A stretch of 64,000 nt of DNA from Solimonas fluminis (GTDB taxonomy: Bacteria > Pseudomonadota > Gammaproteobacteria > Nevskiales > Nevskiaceae): NCBI RefSeq assembly GCF_002930645.1, contig NZ_PSNW01000012.1:1-64000 (forward strand), in the 5' to 3' direction. Numbering within the stretch: position 1 is the first letter of the stretch; every line of letters begins with the position of its first letter. The notes beneath the pieces are model-generated. The model ran no database searches. It was not told the DNA's origin and saw only the letters and a list, made by a program, of their open reading frames with translations. Below are positions 34,840 to 43,390 of the stretch, in pieces. The position numbers and the translations under genes were made by a program.

Positions 34840-35183
34840 GGCCTTGCCTCCCCGATGCTCCCTGGACCGCGATGCCTGCCGCAGGCATCCCCTGGCGCAG
34901 TGTGCGCCTCCGGCAGCGGCCGTGCAGGGGGCCACAGGGCAGGCGTCACAAAAAAGGGCGCTTTGCTCTGCGCGGCCCGCTACGGCGCCGGCAGCCCGCG
35001 CCGTCATCCGCCGCCGGTCGGATACCACTGTCAGGTCCAGGGCGCCTGCCCTAGAATTTCGCCTTCTTCCATCCGCCGGAGCTTTCGTCCGATGCGCCAG
35101 TAACGCCCGCCGTCCCCGCGACGGCCTGCTTCCGTCCCGCAAGGTATCGCGGGGAAGTCTCAGGCGTTATTCCTGGAGTGCGC
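34840..35183. other. Divergent intergenic region, methyltransferase / ABC-F
   Basis: 344 bp with no gene of normal size. A perfect hairpin GATGCCTGC-c-GCAGGCATC lies at 34871-34889 near the methyltransferase start. The right 100 bp hold a possible attenuator leader for the ABC-F gene. Confidence 0.5.
35092..35169 (+). promoter_or_regulatory. Possible attenuator leader with 3-codon upstream ORF
   Basis: ATG CGC CAG TAA (35092-35103) follows a GGAG. Its stop codon begins an outer stem, TAACGCC (35101-35107) with GGCGTTA (35163-35169). Inside, GCCGTC/GACGGC (35109-35114/35120-35125) and CCCCGCGA/TCGCGGGG (35114-35121/35147-35154) share bases and so exclude each other. Mutually exclusive stems after a tiny uORF resemble leaders that control antibiotic-resistance ABC-F genes. 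Confidence 0.35.
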
Positions 35184-36803
35184 ATGACGAATCCCGTCTC
35201 CCTGACGCTGCAAGGCGTTTGCTTTCATCTGCCCGACGGCCGGGCGCTGTTCTCCAACCTCAACGAAAGCTTCGATGGGCGACGCACGGGCCTGGTCGGT
35301 CGCAATGGCGTCGGCAAGAGCGTGCTGGCGCGCATCCTGGCCGGCGGACTGGAGCCCAGCGCCGGCCGCTGCCTGCGCAGCGGCCGCGTGCACTACCTGG
35401 GACAGCAGCCCGCAGCGCTGCCGGGCCAGTCCGTGGGCAGCCTCGCAGGCCTGGACCGGATCATCGCGGCCCTGGAGCGCATCGAGGGCGGCAGCGCGCG
35501 CGAGGAGGATTTCGATGCCGTGGGCGAGCGCTGGGATGTGCGCGAGCGCCTGCATCGGGCGCTGTCCGCCGCTGGCCTGGAACACCTGAGGCAGGATACG
35601 CCGGCCGCACGTCTCAGCGGCGGCGAGGCGATGCGCGTGGCCCTGGCCGGAGCCTTCCTCAGCGGTGCGGAGATGCTGATCCTGGACGAGCCCAGCAACC
35701 ACCTGGACCGCGAGCAGCGGCGCGGCCTGCTGGCGCAGTTGCAGGGCTGGGGCGGCGGCCTGATCGTGGTCAGCCATGACCGCGAGTTGCTGGAACCCAT
35801 GGAACGCATCGTGGAGTTGTCTTCCCTGGGCCTGCGGGGCTACGGCGGAGGCTACTCCCTCCATGCGGAGGCGCGGGCGCGCGAGCGTGAACAGGCGCAG
35901 GCGCTGCTGGAGCAGCGCAAGGCGCAGCGGCGGCGCCAGGAGCGCGCGCTGGCCGAACAGCGCGAGCGCCTGGAACACCGGCTGGCGCGCGGCGCGCAGC
36001 AGGCCGCGCAAGCCAACCAGGCGCCGATCCTGCTGGGCCGGCAGAGGGATCGCAGCCAGGCCAGCAGCGGGCGCCTGCGCGCCCGCCAGGAAGAGGCGCG
36101 CGAGGCACTGTCGCAACGCGTGCGCGAAGCCGCAGCGCAGGTGGCGGAGGAGGTCCCGGTCGTGCTGTTCGCCCCCGACGCCTTTGCCGCCCCGGCCTGC
36201 GTGGCGGAGCTGGACGACATCCGGCTGCCCCATCTGCGCGGCCCGCTGCGGGAGGTGTCGCTCAAGCTGCTGCGCGGCCAGCGCGTCGCGCTGACAGGAC
36301 CCAACGGCTGCGGAAAATCCACGCTGCTGAAGGTCTTGGCCGGCCACCGGCCAACGCAGGCCGGGCGGCGCGTCCTGCAGGTGGAGGCGGCCTACCTGGA
36401 CCAGCATTTTTCCACGCTGGATGCACGCGCCTCCCTGCTGGAACAGATGCTGGCCGACAATCCGCGGCAATCCGAGGGCGAGTTGCGGACGCGCCTGGCC
36501 CTGCTGGGCCTCGACGCGGACCGGGTGCGGCAGCCCAGCGCCTCGCTCAGCGGCGGCGAGCGCATGAAGGCCTCGCTGGCACGCCTGCTCTATGCCGAGC
36601 GCCCCAGCCGCCTGCTGTTGCTGGACGAGCCCGGCAACCACCTGGACCTGCCCGCGCTGCAGGCGCTGGAAGCGATGCTGCGCCAGTATCCCGGCACCCT
36701 GGTGGTGGTCTCGCACGACGAGGCTTTCCTGCGGAGACTGGGGCTGACGCAGCGGCTGGAGGCCACGGCCTGCGGCTGGAGCTTGTCGGACTGGGCGGAA
36801 TAG
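35184..36803 (+). CDS. ABC-F family ATPase
   Basis: 539 residues with two nucleotide-binding domains and no membrane helices: Walker A GRNGVGKS and GPNGCGKS, signatures LSGGEAMR and LSGGERMK, Walker B LILDEPSNHLD and LLLLDEPGNHLD, joined by a long Arg/Glu/Gln-rich coiled linker (about 220-300). ABC-F proteins act on ribosomes as translation factors or antibiotic-protection factors. It is shorter than Uup or EttA types and lacks an evident arm insertion. TGGAG precedes the ATG. Whether it protects against antibiotics is unknown. Confidence 0.92.
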   Translation: MTNPVSLTLQGVCFHLPDGRALFSNLNESFDGRRTGLVGRNGVGKSVLARILAGGLEPSAGRCLRSGRVHYLGQQPAALPGQSVGSLAGLDRIIAALERIEGGSAREEDFDAVGERWDVRERLHRALSAAGLEHLRQDTPAARLSGGEAMRVALAGAFLSGAEMLILDEPSNHLDREQRRGLLAQLQGWGGGLIVVSHDRELLEPMERIVELSSLGLRGYGGGYSLHAEARAREREQAQALLEQRKAQRRRQERALAEQRERLEHRLARGAQQAAQANQAPILLGRQRDRSQASSGRLRARQEEAREALSQRVREAAAQVAEEVPVVLFAPDAFAAPACVAELDDIRLPHLRGPLREVSLKLLRGQRVALTGPNGCGKSTLLKVLAGHRPTQAGRRVLQVEAAYLDQHFSTLDARASLLEQMLADNPRQSEGELRTRLALLGLDADRVRQPSASLSGGERMKASLARLLYAERPSRLLLLDEPGNHLDLPALQALEAMLRQYPGTLVVVSHDEAFLRRLGLTQRLEATACGWSLSDWAE

Positions 36804-36867
36804 GCGTTCGTCACGAGGGATTCAAGCGCCGCCGCTAGCCTGGGGGGCTTTCCGTCGGGGAACCTCC

Positions 36868-37767
36868 ATGACTCTGTCGCTGCGCCTGTCCAGCCTGGCT
36901 CTGCTGCTCACCCTCGCCGCCTGCTCGAGTGGCAGCGAAGCGGATGGCGGCGCCCTGCGGGAATTCCGGATCGACGCGCCGGCGCTGACCGAATCCTCGG
37001 GGCTGGCGCGCTCGCAGCGGGAGGCAGGCCTGTATTGGAGCCACAACGACAGCGGCGGCCCCGCCGCAGCCTATGCCTTCGACGAGAGCGGCCGCCTGCG
37101 CGGCAGCCTGGTACTCAGCGGCGCGATCAATCTCGACTGGGAGGACATGAGTTCCTTCAGCGAGGATGGCGCGCCGCGACTGCTGCTGGCGGACGTGGGC
37201 GACAACGGCGCCATCCGCCCGCTGCTGACGCTCCATGTCGCCGAGGAGCCCGCTCTGCCGGCCGGTGCGACCGCGGAGCTGCGCGCGGCAGCGCTGCGCA
37301 CGATTCTGATGGCTTACCCGGATGGTCCGCGCGACTGCGAGTCCGTGACGGTGGATGCGCAGGAAGGCTTCATCTACCTGCTGAGCAAGCGCGACGCGGT
37401 GCCGCGCCTGTACCGCGTGCCGTTGCAACCGGTGCTGCCGCTGGTGATCGCCGAGGCACTGGGCGAGATCGCGATCCCGCGCGCGCCGGCCGGAGCCCAG
37501 AACCCGGAGGCCATCAACTGGGTGACGGGGATGGACTTCGACCCCTCCGGTACCCGCCTGGCGCTGGTGACGCTGACCCGTGCCTATGTCTACGAGCGCC
37601 GCACCGGCCAGGCCTGGGCCGAGGCGCTGCAGCAATCGCCGCGTGCGCTGGACCTGCCGGACTATCCGCAGATCGAGGCAGTGACCTGGACCGCGGACGG
37701 CAAGGCGCTGCTGATCAGCTCCGAAGGCAGCCCGACGCCGGCGGCGCGCATCCCGGTGGGGCGCTGA
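36868..37767 (+). CDS. Putative lipoprotein, beta-propeller-like
   Basis: 299 residues starting with a lipoprotein signal (LALLLTLAACSS). Repeated motifs such as SSGLARSQREAGLYWSHNDSGG, DWEDMSSF, DVGDNGAIR and DCESVTVDAQEGFIYLLSKRD are those of propeller-like proteins related to SdiA-regulated/esterase-like phytase-fold families. Catalytic role not evident. It follows the ABC-F gene by 64 bp on the same strand. Confidence 0.75.
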   Translation: MTLSLRLSSLALLLTLAACSSGSEADGGALREFRIDAPALTESSGLARSQREAGLYWSHNDSGGPAAAYAFDESGRLRGSLVLSGAINLDWEDMSSFSEDGAPRLLLADVGDNGAIRPLLTLHVAEEPALPAGATAELRAAALRTILMAYPDGPRDCESVTVDAQEGFIYLLSKRDAVPRLYRVPLQPVLPLVIAEALGEIAIPRAPAGAQNPEAINWVTGMDFDPSGTRLALVTLTRAYVYERRTGQAWAEALQQSPRALDLPDYPQIEAVTWTADGKALLISSEGSPTPAARIPVGR

Positions 37768-37771
37768 GGGC

Positions 37772-38311
37772 TCACCAGACTTCCAGCGGCCGCCAGTCCA
37801 CGCTGAGCGAAGCATGCAGGTCCAGCGCCGCCGGAGTACGCGGCAGGCGGTGGATCATCACGCGCTCCTCCGGCGTGGCGACCTCCACGCCCTCCGGGCT
37901 GCGGAAGGACAGCGGACCCTGCCAGGCTTCCCAGCCGAGACGGCGGTAGAACCCCTCCACCGACGGCGACAGCACCGCGATGTCGTAGCCGGCGAGCAGC
38001 GGGATCATCCGCGAAAGCACCCGGCTGCCGTGGCCCCTGCCCTGCCGCGCGGGCAAGGTGGCAATGGCCTCGACGTAGGCGCTGCGCAGCGTGTCGAATC
38101 CCCCGGCACGCAGTTCGCGCTCCACCCAGGCACCGTGGCTTACGAGTTCGCCGCCGGCGTGGAGCAGCAGGTGCGTGGCAGGCCCCAGCATCTCGAGGTA
38201 GGCGGAGAAATCTTCATCGTAGGCGGCGGAACACAGGGCCAGGATCTGCCGGCGCTGCACCGGGCCGAGTTCGCCGCTGGCGATGACCTCGAGGACGGGT
38301 TCTGCTGTCAT
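37772..38311 (-). CDS. GNAT acetyltransferase, AAC(2')-I-like
   Basis: 179 residues. The acetyl-CoA loop is RQGRGHGSRVLSRM, and the tail LSVDWRPLEVW, the YVEAIATLPARQGRG stretch and the length closely parallel the aminoglycoside 2'-N-acetyltransferases of mycobacteria (181 residues, ending with a CDWRAGDVW-type motif). It may acetylate aminoglycosides or another amine; resistance is unproven. ATG at 38311. It is convergent with the lipoprotein gene, 4 bp apart. Confidence 0.8.
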   Translation of the reverse strand: MTAEPVLEVIASGELGPVQRRQILALCSAAYDEDFSAYLEMLGPATHLLLHAGGELVSHGAWVERELRAGGFDTLRSAYVEAIATLPARQGRGHGSRVLSRMIPLLAGYDIAVLSPSVEGFYRRLGWEAWQGPLSFRSPEGVEVATPEERVMIHRLPRTPAALDLHASLSVDWRPLEVW

Positions 38312-38346
38312 GTCCGCTTGGACCGCGCGCTCGCCGGAAGTTCGCG

Positions 38347-39324
38347 TCAGGCCGCCACCAGGTTGCGGTAGCGGCTGGGATTGGCACCGGCGATCTTCTT
38401 CATCAAGCGGCGCAGGGCCGTGGCGTCCTGGTAGCCCACCGCCTCGGCGACCTGCTCCACGCTCATGCGGCTGCCTTCCAGCAGCGCGCGGGCGCGGCGC
38501 AGGCGCACGCCCTGCACCAGCGCCAGGGTGCTCTTGCCGGTGGCGCGGCGGACGTGGCGCGACAGCGAGCGTTCCGACATGCAGAACTCGCCCGCCAGCT
38601 CGGCGACGCTGGGCGGATGCGGCAGGGCCTTCTCGACGCGCGCGGCCAGCCGGGCGACCAGGCCGTCGCCACTGGCCAGCAGTTCCGGCACGATGAAGGG
38701 CGCCTGCGCCTGGCGGCCGTCGATCAGCAGGGCGCGGCAGACGGCATCCGCCAGCGCGGCGCCGCAGCGCTGGCGCAGCAGGTGCAGCATCAGGTCGGTC
38801 TGCGCGAAGGCGGCGCCGGCGGTGGTGACGGGGCCGTCCGCGCAGACCATGCGGTCCGCATCCACGGTACAGCGCGGCTCCAGTTCCTGCAGCAGCGGCG
38901 CCAGCCACCAGGTGGTGGTCGCGCGGCGCCCGTCCAGCAGGCCCGCGGCCTGCAGCACGAAGACCGACGAGCAGGATGCCGCCACCGCGCCGCCGGACCC
39001 GGCGTGCCTCCAGAGGGCATCGGCGATCCGCCGCACGTCGCCCTGGGCCAGGCGCTCCTCCAGGAGGCGCGGAGCATCCATGCCCAGGCCGGGCAGCACC
39101 CAGGTGGAGCGGTCGTCGCGGGCGCGCGGCGGCAGGCGCGCGGTCTCGATGCTGAGACCGCCCTGCAGCCGCACGATGCCGCCTTCCAGCGAGCAGAAGC
39201 GCCAGCGGGGCGCTGGCACGCGGGCGCGGGCCGCGACGGCGTCCGCGGTCGCCAGGATGTCCCGCGTCAGCGCCACGCTGCTGGCGTAAGCGCCTTCCAG
39301 CACCAGGACGGTGAAATCATGCAT
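38347..39324 (-). CDS. GlxA-type AraC regulator (DJ-1/PfpI-like sensor)
   Basis: 325 residues. An N-terminal DJ-1/PfpI-like domain (VLVLEGAYASSVALTRDILATAD ... GGAVAASCSSVFVLQAAGLLDGR) is fused to a C-terminal AraC double helix-turn-helix (SVAELAGEFCMSERSLSRHVRRATGKS, VAEAVGYQDATALRRLMKKIAG). It is divergent from the dienelactone-hydrolase operon at 104 bp and likely regulates it. Confidence 0.9.
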   Translation of the reverse strand: MHDFTVLVLEGAYASSVALTRDILATADAVAARARVPAPRWRFCSLEGGIVRLQGGLSIETARLPPRARDDRSTWVLPGLGMDAPRLLEERLAQGDVRRIADALWRHAGSGGAVAASCSSVFVLQAAGLLDGRRATTTWWLAPLLQELEPRCTVDADRMVCADGPVTTAGAAFAQTDLMLHLLRQRCGAALADAVCRALLIDGRQAQAPFIVPELLASGDGLVARLAARVEKALPHPPSVAELAGEFCMSERSLSRHVRRATGKSTLALVQGVRLRRARALLEGSRMSVEQVAEAVGYQDATALRRLMKKIAGANPSRYRNLVAA

Positions 39325-39428
39325 GGCGGATTCGGCCTTAAAAGAGTCTTATCGGACACTGTCATTCTGGCCCCGCCGGCGCTGCAATACAAACCGGCCG
39401 ACCAGCCCCGGCCGCACAGGGAGACCGG

Positions 39429-40262
39429 ATGAGCCAGGCACGCAGGATGGACGTGGACGATCCGCTGGACGACTTCGAGCGCCGTCCGGTCACGCTGGAG
39501 GGCGTGGAGAAGGCCGTGCATGTCGCCGGCAGCGGTCCGGCGGTGATCGTGATGACGGAGATGCCGGGGATCAGCCCGCAGGTGGCGCGCTTCGCCCGCT
39601 GGGTGTGCGACGCCGGCTTCACGGTGTACATGCCCTCGCTGTTCGGACGCGACGGCGCGGTGCCCGGCGCCGAGGAAGGCGTGGCGGTGTTCCGCCGCAC
39701 CTGCATCAGCGCCGAGTTCCGCGGCCTGGCGGCGGGCGGCAGCCCGGTGACGCGCTGGCTGCGTGCACTGGCGCGGCTGGCGCACGGCGAATGCGGCGGA
39801 CCGGGTGTCGGCGCCATCGGCATGTGCTTCACCGGCAACTTCGCACTGTCGCTGATGCTGGAACCGGCCACCGTGGCGCCGGTGGTCTGCCAGCCCTCGA
39901 TGCCGATGGACACGCCCGCCGCGCTCGACATCCCGGCGGAGGACCTGGCGCAGGTGCGGGAGCGGCTGGAACGCGAGGACCTGACGGTGATGGCCTATCG
40001 CTTCGCCGGCGACCGGCATTGCCGCGCCGAGCGCTTCGCGGCCCTGGGCGAGGCGCTGGGACCGCGCTTCGTGCCCCGCGTGCTGCCGGACGGCGCCGCG
40101 CACCCCGAGCCGCCGCCCTTCTTCGCCAGGATCGTGGCCAGCCCGCACAGCGTGGTGACGGCACACCTGATCGATGAAGCCGGGCAACCCACCGTGGCCG
40201 CCCGTGACGAGATCCTGGACTTCTTCCGCCTGCGCCTGCAGCGGGCCGGAGCCCGCGCGTGA
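39429..40262 (+). CDS. Dienelactone hydrolase family protein
   Basis: 277 residues of the DLH type. GMCFTGNFAL carries a cysteine nucleophile, as in dienelactone hydrolases, AGDRHC the acid and SPHSVVTAHL the histidine. It would open lactone or enol-ester rings in catabolism. Its stop overlaps the GTG of the next gene (GTGA), so the two are translated together. Confidence 0.88.
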   Translation: MSQARRMDVDDPLDDFERRPVTLEGVEKAVHVAGSGPAVIVMTEMPGISPQVARFARWVCDAGFTVYMPSLFGRDGAVPGAEEGVAVFRRTCISAEFRGLAAGGSPVTRWLRALARLAHGECGGPGVGAIGMCFTGNFALSLMLEPATVAPVVCQPSMPMDTPAALDIPAEDLAQVRERLEREDLTVMAYRFAGDRHCRAERFAALGEALGPRFVPRVLPDGAAHPEPPPFFARIVASPHSVVTAHLIDEAGQPTVAARDEILDFFRLRLQRAGARA

Positions 40263-40660
40263 GCACCGTGATCCGCCTGCTGTGGGTCAAGATCATCGGC
40301 ACGGCCCTGGCGGCGGCGCTGCCGATGCTGCTGACGCCCGCCAGCGTGTACGAGTGGCTGGGCTTTCCGCCACAGCCGACGATGCTGTTCCTGCGGCTGT
40401 ACGGGCTCTCCACGCTGGCGCTGCTGGCGGGCTACTACGGAGGGATCGAACAGGCACGGCGCGGGGAGCTTCCGCGCGGCGTGCTGCGAATGGGGCTGGT
40501 GAGCAACGGCGGCCAGGGCCTGATGCTGGGGGCCGCCGGCATCGCCGGCACCTATGCCAGTTGGGGTGGCCTGGCGCAGGCGCTGATGTGGGGCCTTTGC
40601 CTGTTCATCCTGGGCATCGCGCTGGCGATCGCACTGCTGCTGCGACGGCCCCGGGGGTAG
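40259..40660 (+). CDS. Small membrane protein coupled to the dienelactone hydrolase
   Basis: 133 residues with four hydrophobic segments (IIGTALAAALPMLL, LYGLSTLALLAGYY, GLMLGAAGIAGTYA, GLCLFILGIALAIALLL). No family recognised; it resembles other four-helix hypothetical proteins. GTG start inside a GTGA overlap. A terminator follows. Confidence 0.75.
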   Translation: MSTVIRLLWVKIIGTALAAALPMLLTPASVYEWLGFPPQPTMLFLRLYGLSTLALLAGYYGGIEQARRGELPRGVLRMGLVSNGGQGLMLGAAGIAGTYASWGGLAQALMWGLCLFILGIALAIALLLRRPRG

Positions 40661-40668
40661 GACAAGAA

Positions 40669-40697
40669 AAGGGGCGGATCGCTCCGCCCCTTCATTC
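40669..40697. terminator. Bidirectional intrinsic terminator
   Basis: AAGGGGCGGA (40669-40678), loop TCGC, TCCGCCCCTT (40683-40692), then CATTCTTT; the other side is A-rich (AAGAAAA). It serves the convergent DLH operon and the acyl-CoA dehydrogenase gene. Confidence 0.75.
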
Positions 40698-40713
40698 TTT
40701 GCCGCCCGGACGC

Positions 40714-41865
40714 TCAGCGCCCGACCAGCGAGCGCGCGATCACTTCCTTCATGATCTCGTTGGTGCCGCCATAGATGCGCTGCACGCGCGCGTCGGTCCA
40801 GTAGCGCGAGATCGGGTACTCGGCCATGTAGCCGTAGCCGCCGAAGAGCTGCAGGCAGGCATCCACCACGCGGCCTTCCATCTCGCTGCTGGCGAGCTTG
40901 AGCACGGCGGCGGTGGGCACGTCGAGCTTGCCCTCTTCGTACAGGCGGCAGCACTTCTCGTAGAAGGCGCGCGTGGTCTCGATGTCGGTCTTGACCTTCG
41001 CCAGCTCGAAGCGGGTGTTCTGGAAGCTGGCCACCGTCTGGCCGAAGGCCTTGCGGCTGGTGACGTACTCGATGGTGCGCTGCAGGGCGCCCTCGGCATG
41101 CGCCACGGCGGCCACGGCCAGCATCAGGCGCTCGCGCGGCAGTTCGTCGATCAGGTGGCCGAAGCCGCCGCCCAGGCGGCCCAGCACGGCGTCGGGCCCG
41201 AGGCGGACGTCGTCGAAGAACAGCTCGGAGGTGTCGGCGGCATGCATGCCGATCTTTTCCAGGTTGCGGCCGCGGCGGAAGCCGGGCTGGCCGGTGTCCA
41301 CCAGGAACAGGGTCATGCCCTTGGCGCCGGCCTTCGCATCGGTCTTGGCGGCGACGATCACCACGCCGGCATGCTGTCCGTTGGTGATGAAGGTCTTGGA
41401 ACCGTTGAGGCGCCAGCCGTCGCCATCGGGCACGGCGCTGGTGCGGATGGCCTGCAGGTCGGAGCCGGTGCCGGGCTCGGTCATGGCCAGCGCGCCGAAG
41501 CATTGGCCGCGGGCCATGCGCGGCAGGTACTTCTGCTTCTGCGCCTCCGTGCCCAGGTGCAGGATGTAGGGCGCGACGATGTCGGAGTGCATCATCATGT
41601 TGGAGGTCAGCGACATGTAGCCCAGCCGCGCGCTCTCCTCGGCGATGGCGAAGGAGAAGGCCAGCGGCGCGGCGCTGCCGCCGTACTCCTCCGGCAGGTC
41701 CACGCAGAGCAGCCCGGCGGCACCGAGCTTGTCGTAGAGCTCGCGCGGCACGATGCCGGCCTTCTCCCACTTCTCGTAGTGGGGCTCCACCTCGTCGGCG
41801 AGGAAGCGGGTGACGGTGTCGCGCCAGGAGGCGAGCTCGGCGCTGTTGGAGTCTGCGAAGGCCAT
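40714..41865 (-). CDS. Acyl-CoA dehydrogenase
   Basis: 383 residues, the normal length. FAD/substrate motifs AMTEPGTGSDL and LNGSKTFITNG, the ETF-docking region and the C-terminal IYGGTNEIMKEVIARSL, whose glutamate is the usual catalytic base, are intact. It oxidises an acyl-CoA to the 2-enoyl-CoA and passes electrons to ETF. Chain-length preference unknown. It may supply the enoyl-CoA hydratase elsewhere in the window. Confidence 0.94.
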   Translation of the reverse strand: MAFADSNSAELASWRDTVTRFLADEVEPHYEKWEKAGIVPRELYDKLGAAGLLCVDLPEEYGGSAAPLAFSFAIAEESARLGYMSLTSNMMMHSDIVAPYILHLGTEAQKQKYLPRMARGQCFGALAMTEPGTGSDLQAIRTSAVPDGDGWRLNGSKTFITNGQHAGVVIVAAKTDAKAGAKGMTLFLVDTGQPGFRRGRNLEKIGMHAADTSELFFDDVRLGPDAVLGRLGGGFGHLIDELPRERLMLAVAAVAHAEGALQRTIEYVTSRKAFGQTVASFQNTRFELAKVKTDIETTRAFYEKCCRLYEEGKLDVPTAAVLKLASSEMEGRVVDACLQLFGGYGYMAEYPISRYWTDARVQRIYGGTNEIMKEVIARSLVGR

Positions 41866-42086
41866 GGTCGGAGCGGGGGGATGGTCAATGAATGACCGGC
41901 ATCCTAGGGCGCGGCTGGTGAGCCTGCCTCACCGTTTCGGGTGACTCGGCAGGCCTTGGCGCTGCCCGATGGCGTCGCCTGTGCCGGATCACGGGCGGCC
42001 AGCAGGGATTGCCGCCCGCACTTCGGCAGGCTCCGTGCGAGCGGCAACCGGACCCGGCAGTGAATTCCCGCTCGCCCGGATGCTGC

Positions 42087-43304
42087 TCAGCCGCGAGCCT
42101 CCCGCGTGTCCGGCAGCAGCACCGTCAGCAGGCCGATGGCCGGCAGGAACGCGCAGACCTGGTAGACGAAGCCGATGCTGGTGGCGTCGGCCAGCAGGCC
42201 CAGCACGGCGGCGCCGACGCCACCCATGCCGAAGGCGAAGCCGAAGAACAGGCCGGCCACGGTGCCGGTGCGGCCCGGCAGCAGCTCCTGCGCGTAGACC
42301 ACGATGGCCGGGAAGGCGGAGGCCAGCACGAAGCCGATGGGCACGCTCAGCACGCTGGTCCAGAACAGGCTGGCATGCGGCAGCAGCAGGCTGAAGGGCA
42401 GCACGCCCAGGATCGACACCCAGATGATCGGCTTGCGGCCGAAGCGGTCGCCCAGCGGGCCGCCCGCCAGCGTGCCGGCGGCCACCGCGCCCAGGAACAG
42501 GAACAAGTGCAGCTGCGCCGCCTGCACCGACACGCCGAAACGCTCGATCAGGTAGAAGGTGTAGTAGCTGGTGATGCTGGCCATGTAGAAGAACTTGGAG
42601 AAGATCAGCGCCAGCAGCACGCCCACGGCCAGGATCACGCGGCCGGGCGGCAGCGGCGCCAGGGCCACGGCGGCCTGGGCGGCGCGCGGCTTCAGGCGCG
42701 CATAGCCGTGGCGGACGGTCCACAGGCCCACGTTCCACAGCAGCAGCATGCCCAGCAGCGCGAACAGCGAGAACCAGGCAACGCTGTGCTGGCCCCAGGG
42801 CAGCACGATGAAGGCGGCCAGCAGCGGGCCGATGGCCGAGCCGGCATTGCCGCCCACCTGGAACAGCGACTGCGCCAGGCCGTGCTTGCCGCCCGAGGCC
42901 ATGCGCGCCACGCGCGAGGATTCCGGATGGAACACCGAGGAGCCGGTCCCCACCAGCGCCGCCGCCACCAGCAGCGCGGCGAAGCCGCTGGCGTAGGCCA
43001 GGCCCAGCAGGCCCACCAGCGTGAAGCCCATGCCCACTACCAGCGAGTAGGGCTGCGGCTTGCGGTCGGTGTAGTGGCCGATCATCGGCTGCAGCAGCGA
43101 GGCGGTGACCTGGTAGACGAAGGTGAGCATGCCGATCTGGCCGAACGTGAGACCGTGCGAGTCCTTCAGGATCGGATAGATCGAGGGCAGCAGCGACTGC
43201 ATCATGTCGTTGAGCAGATGGCAGAAGCTGATCGCGGCGATGATGCCGAAGGCGGTGCCTTCGGCAGAGGGCTGCGCCGGCGGCGCGGCGGCGATGTCAC
43301 GCAT
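42087..43304 (-). CDS. fsr: MFS transporter, fosmidomycin-resistance (Fsr) family
   Basis: 405 residues, matching E. coli Fsr length, with 12 predicted helices. The N-terminal ISFCHLLNDMMQSLLPSIYPILK and SSVFHPESSRVARMASGGKHGLAQSLFQVGGNAGSAIGP are the Fsr subfamily signature. It is a proton-driven exporter for fosmidomycin-like or other small molecules. GGAG lies before the ATG at 43304; the longer upstream frame overlaps the divergent AraC gene. The divergent arrangement suggests control by that AraC protein. Confidence 0.9.
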   Translation of the reverse strand: MRDIAAAPPAQPSAEGTAFGIIAAISFCHLLNDMMQSLLPSIYPILKDSHGLTFGQIGMLTFVYQVTASLLQPMIGHYTDRKPQPYSLVVGMGFTLVGLLGLAYASGFAALLVAAALVGTGSSVFHPESSRVARMASGGKHGLAQSLFQVGGNAGSAIGPLLAAFIVLPWGQHSVAWFSLFALLGMLLLWNVGLWTVRHGYARLKPRAAQAAVALAPLPPGRVILAVGVLLALIFSKFFYMASITSYYTFYLIERFGVSVQAAQLHLFLFLGAVAAGTLAGGPLGDRFGRKPIIWVSILGVLPFSLLLPHASLFWTSVLSVPIGFVLASAFPAIVVYAQELLPGRTGTVAGLFFGFAFGMGGVGAAVLGLLADATSIGFVYQVCAFLPAIGLLTVLLPDTREARG

Positions 43305-43390
43305 GGAAAACTCCGTATCGGGCCGGAAGCAGGAGCACTCCCGACGATGGCGCGGCAGATTACGCGCTATGATCTGTCCCGCTTGCGTGC

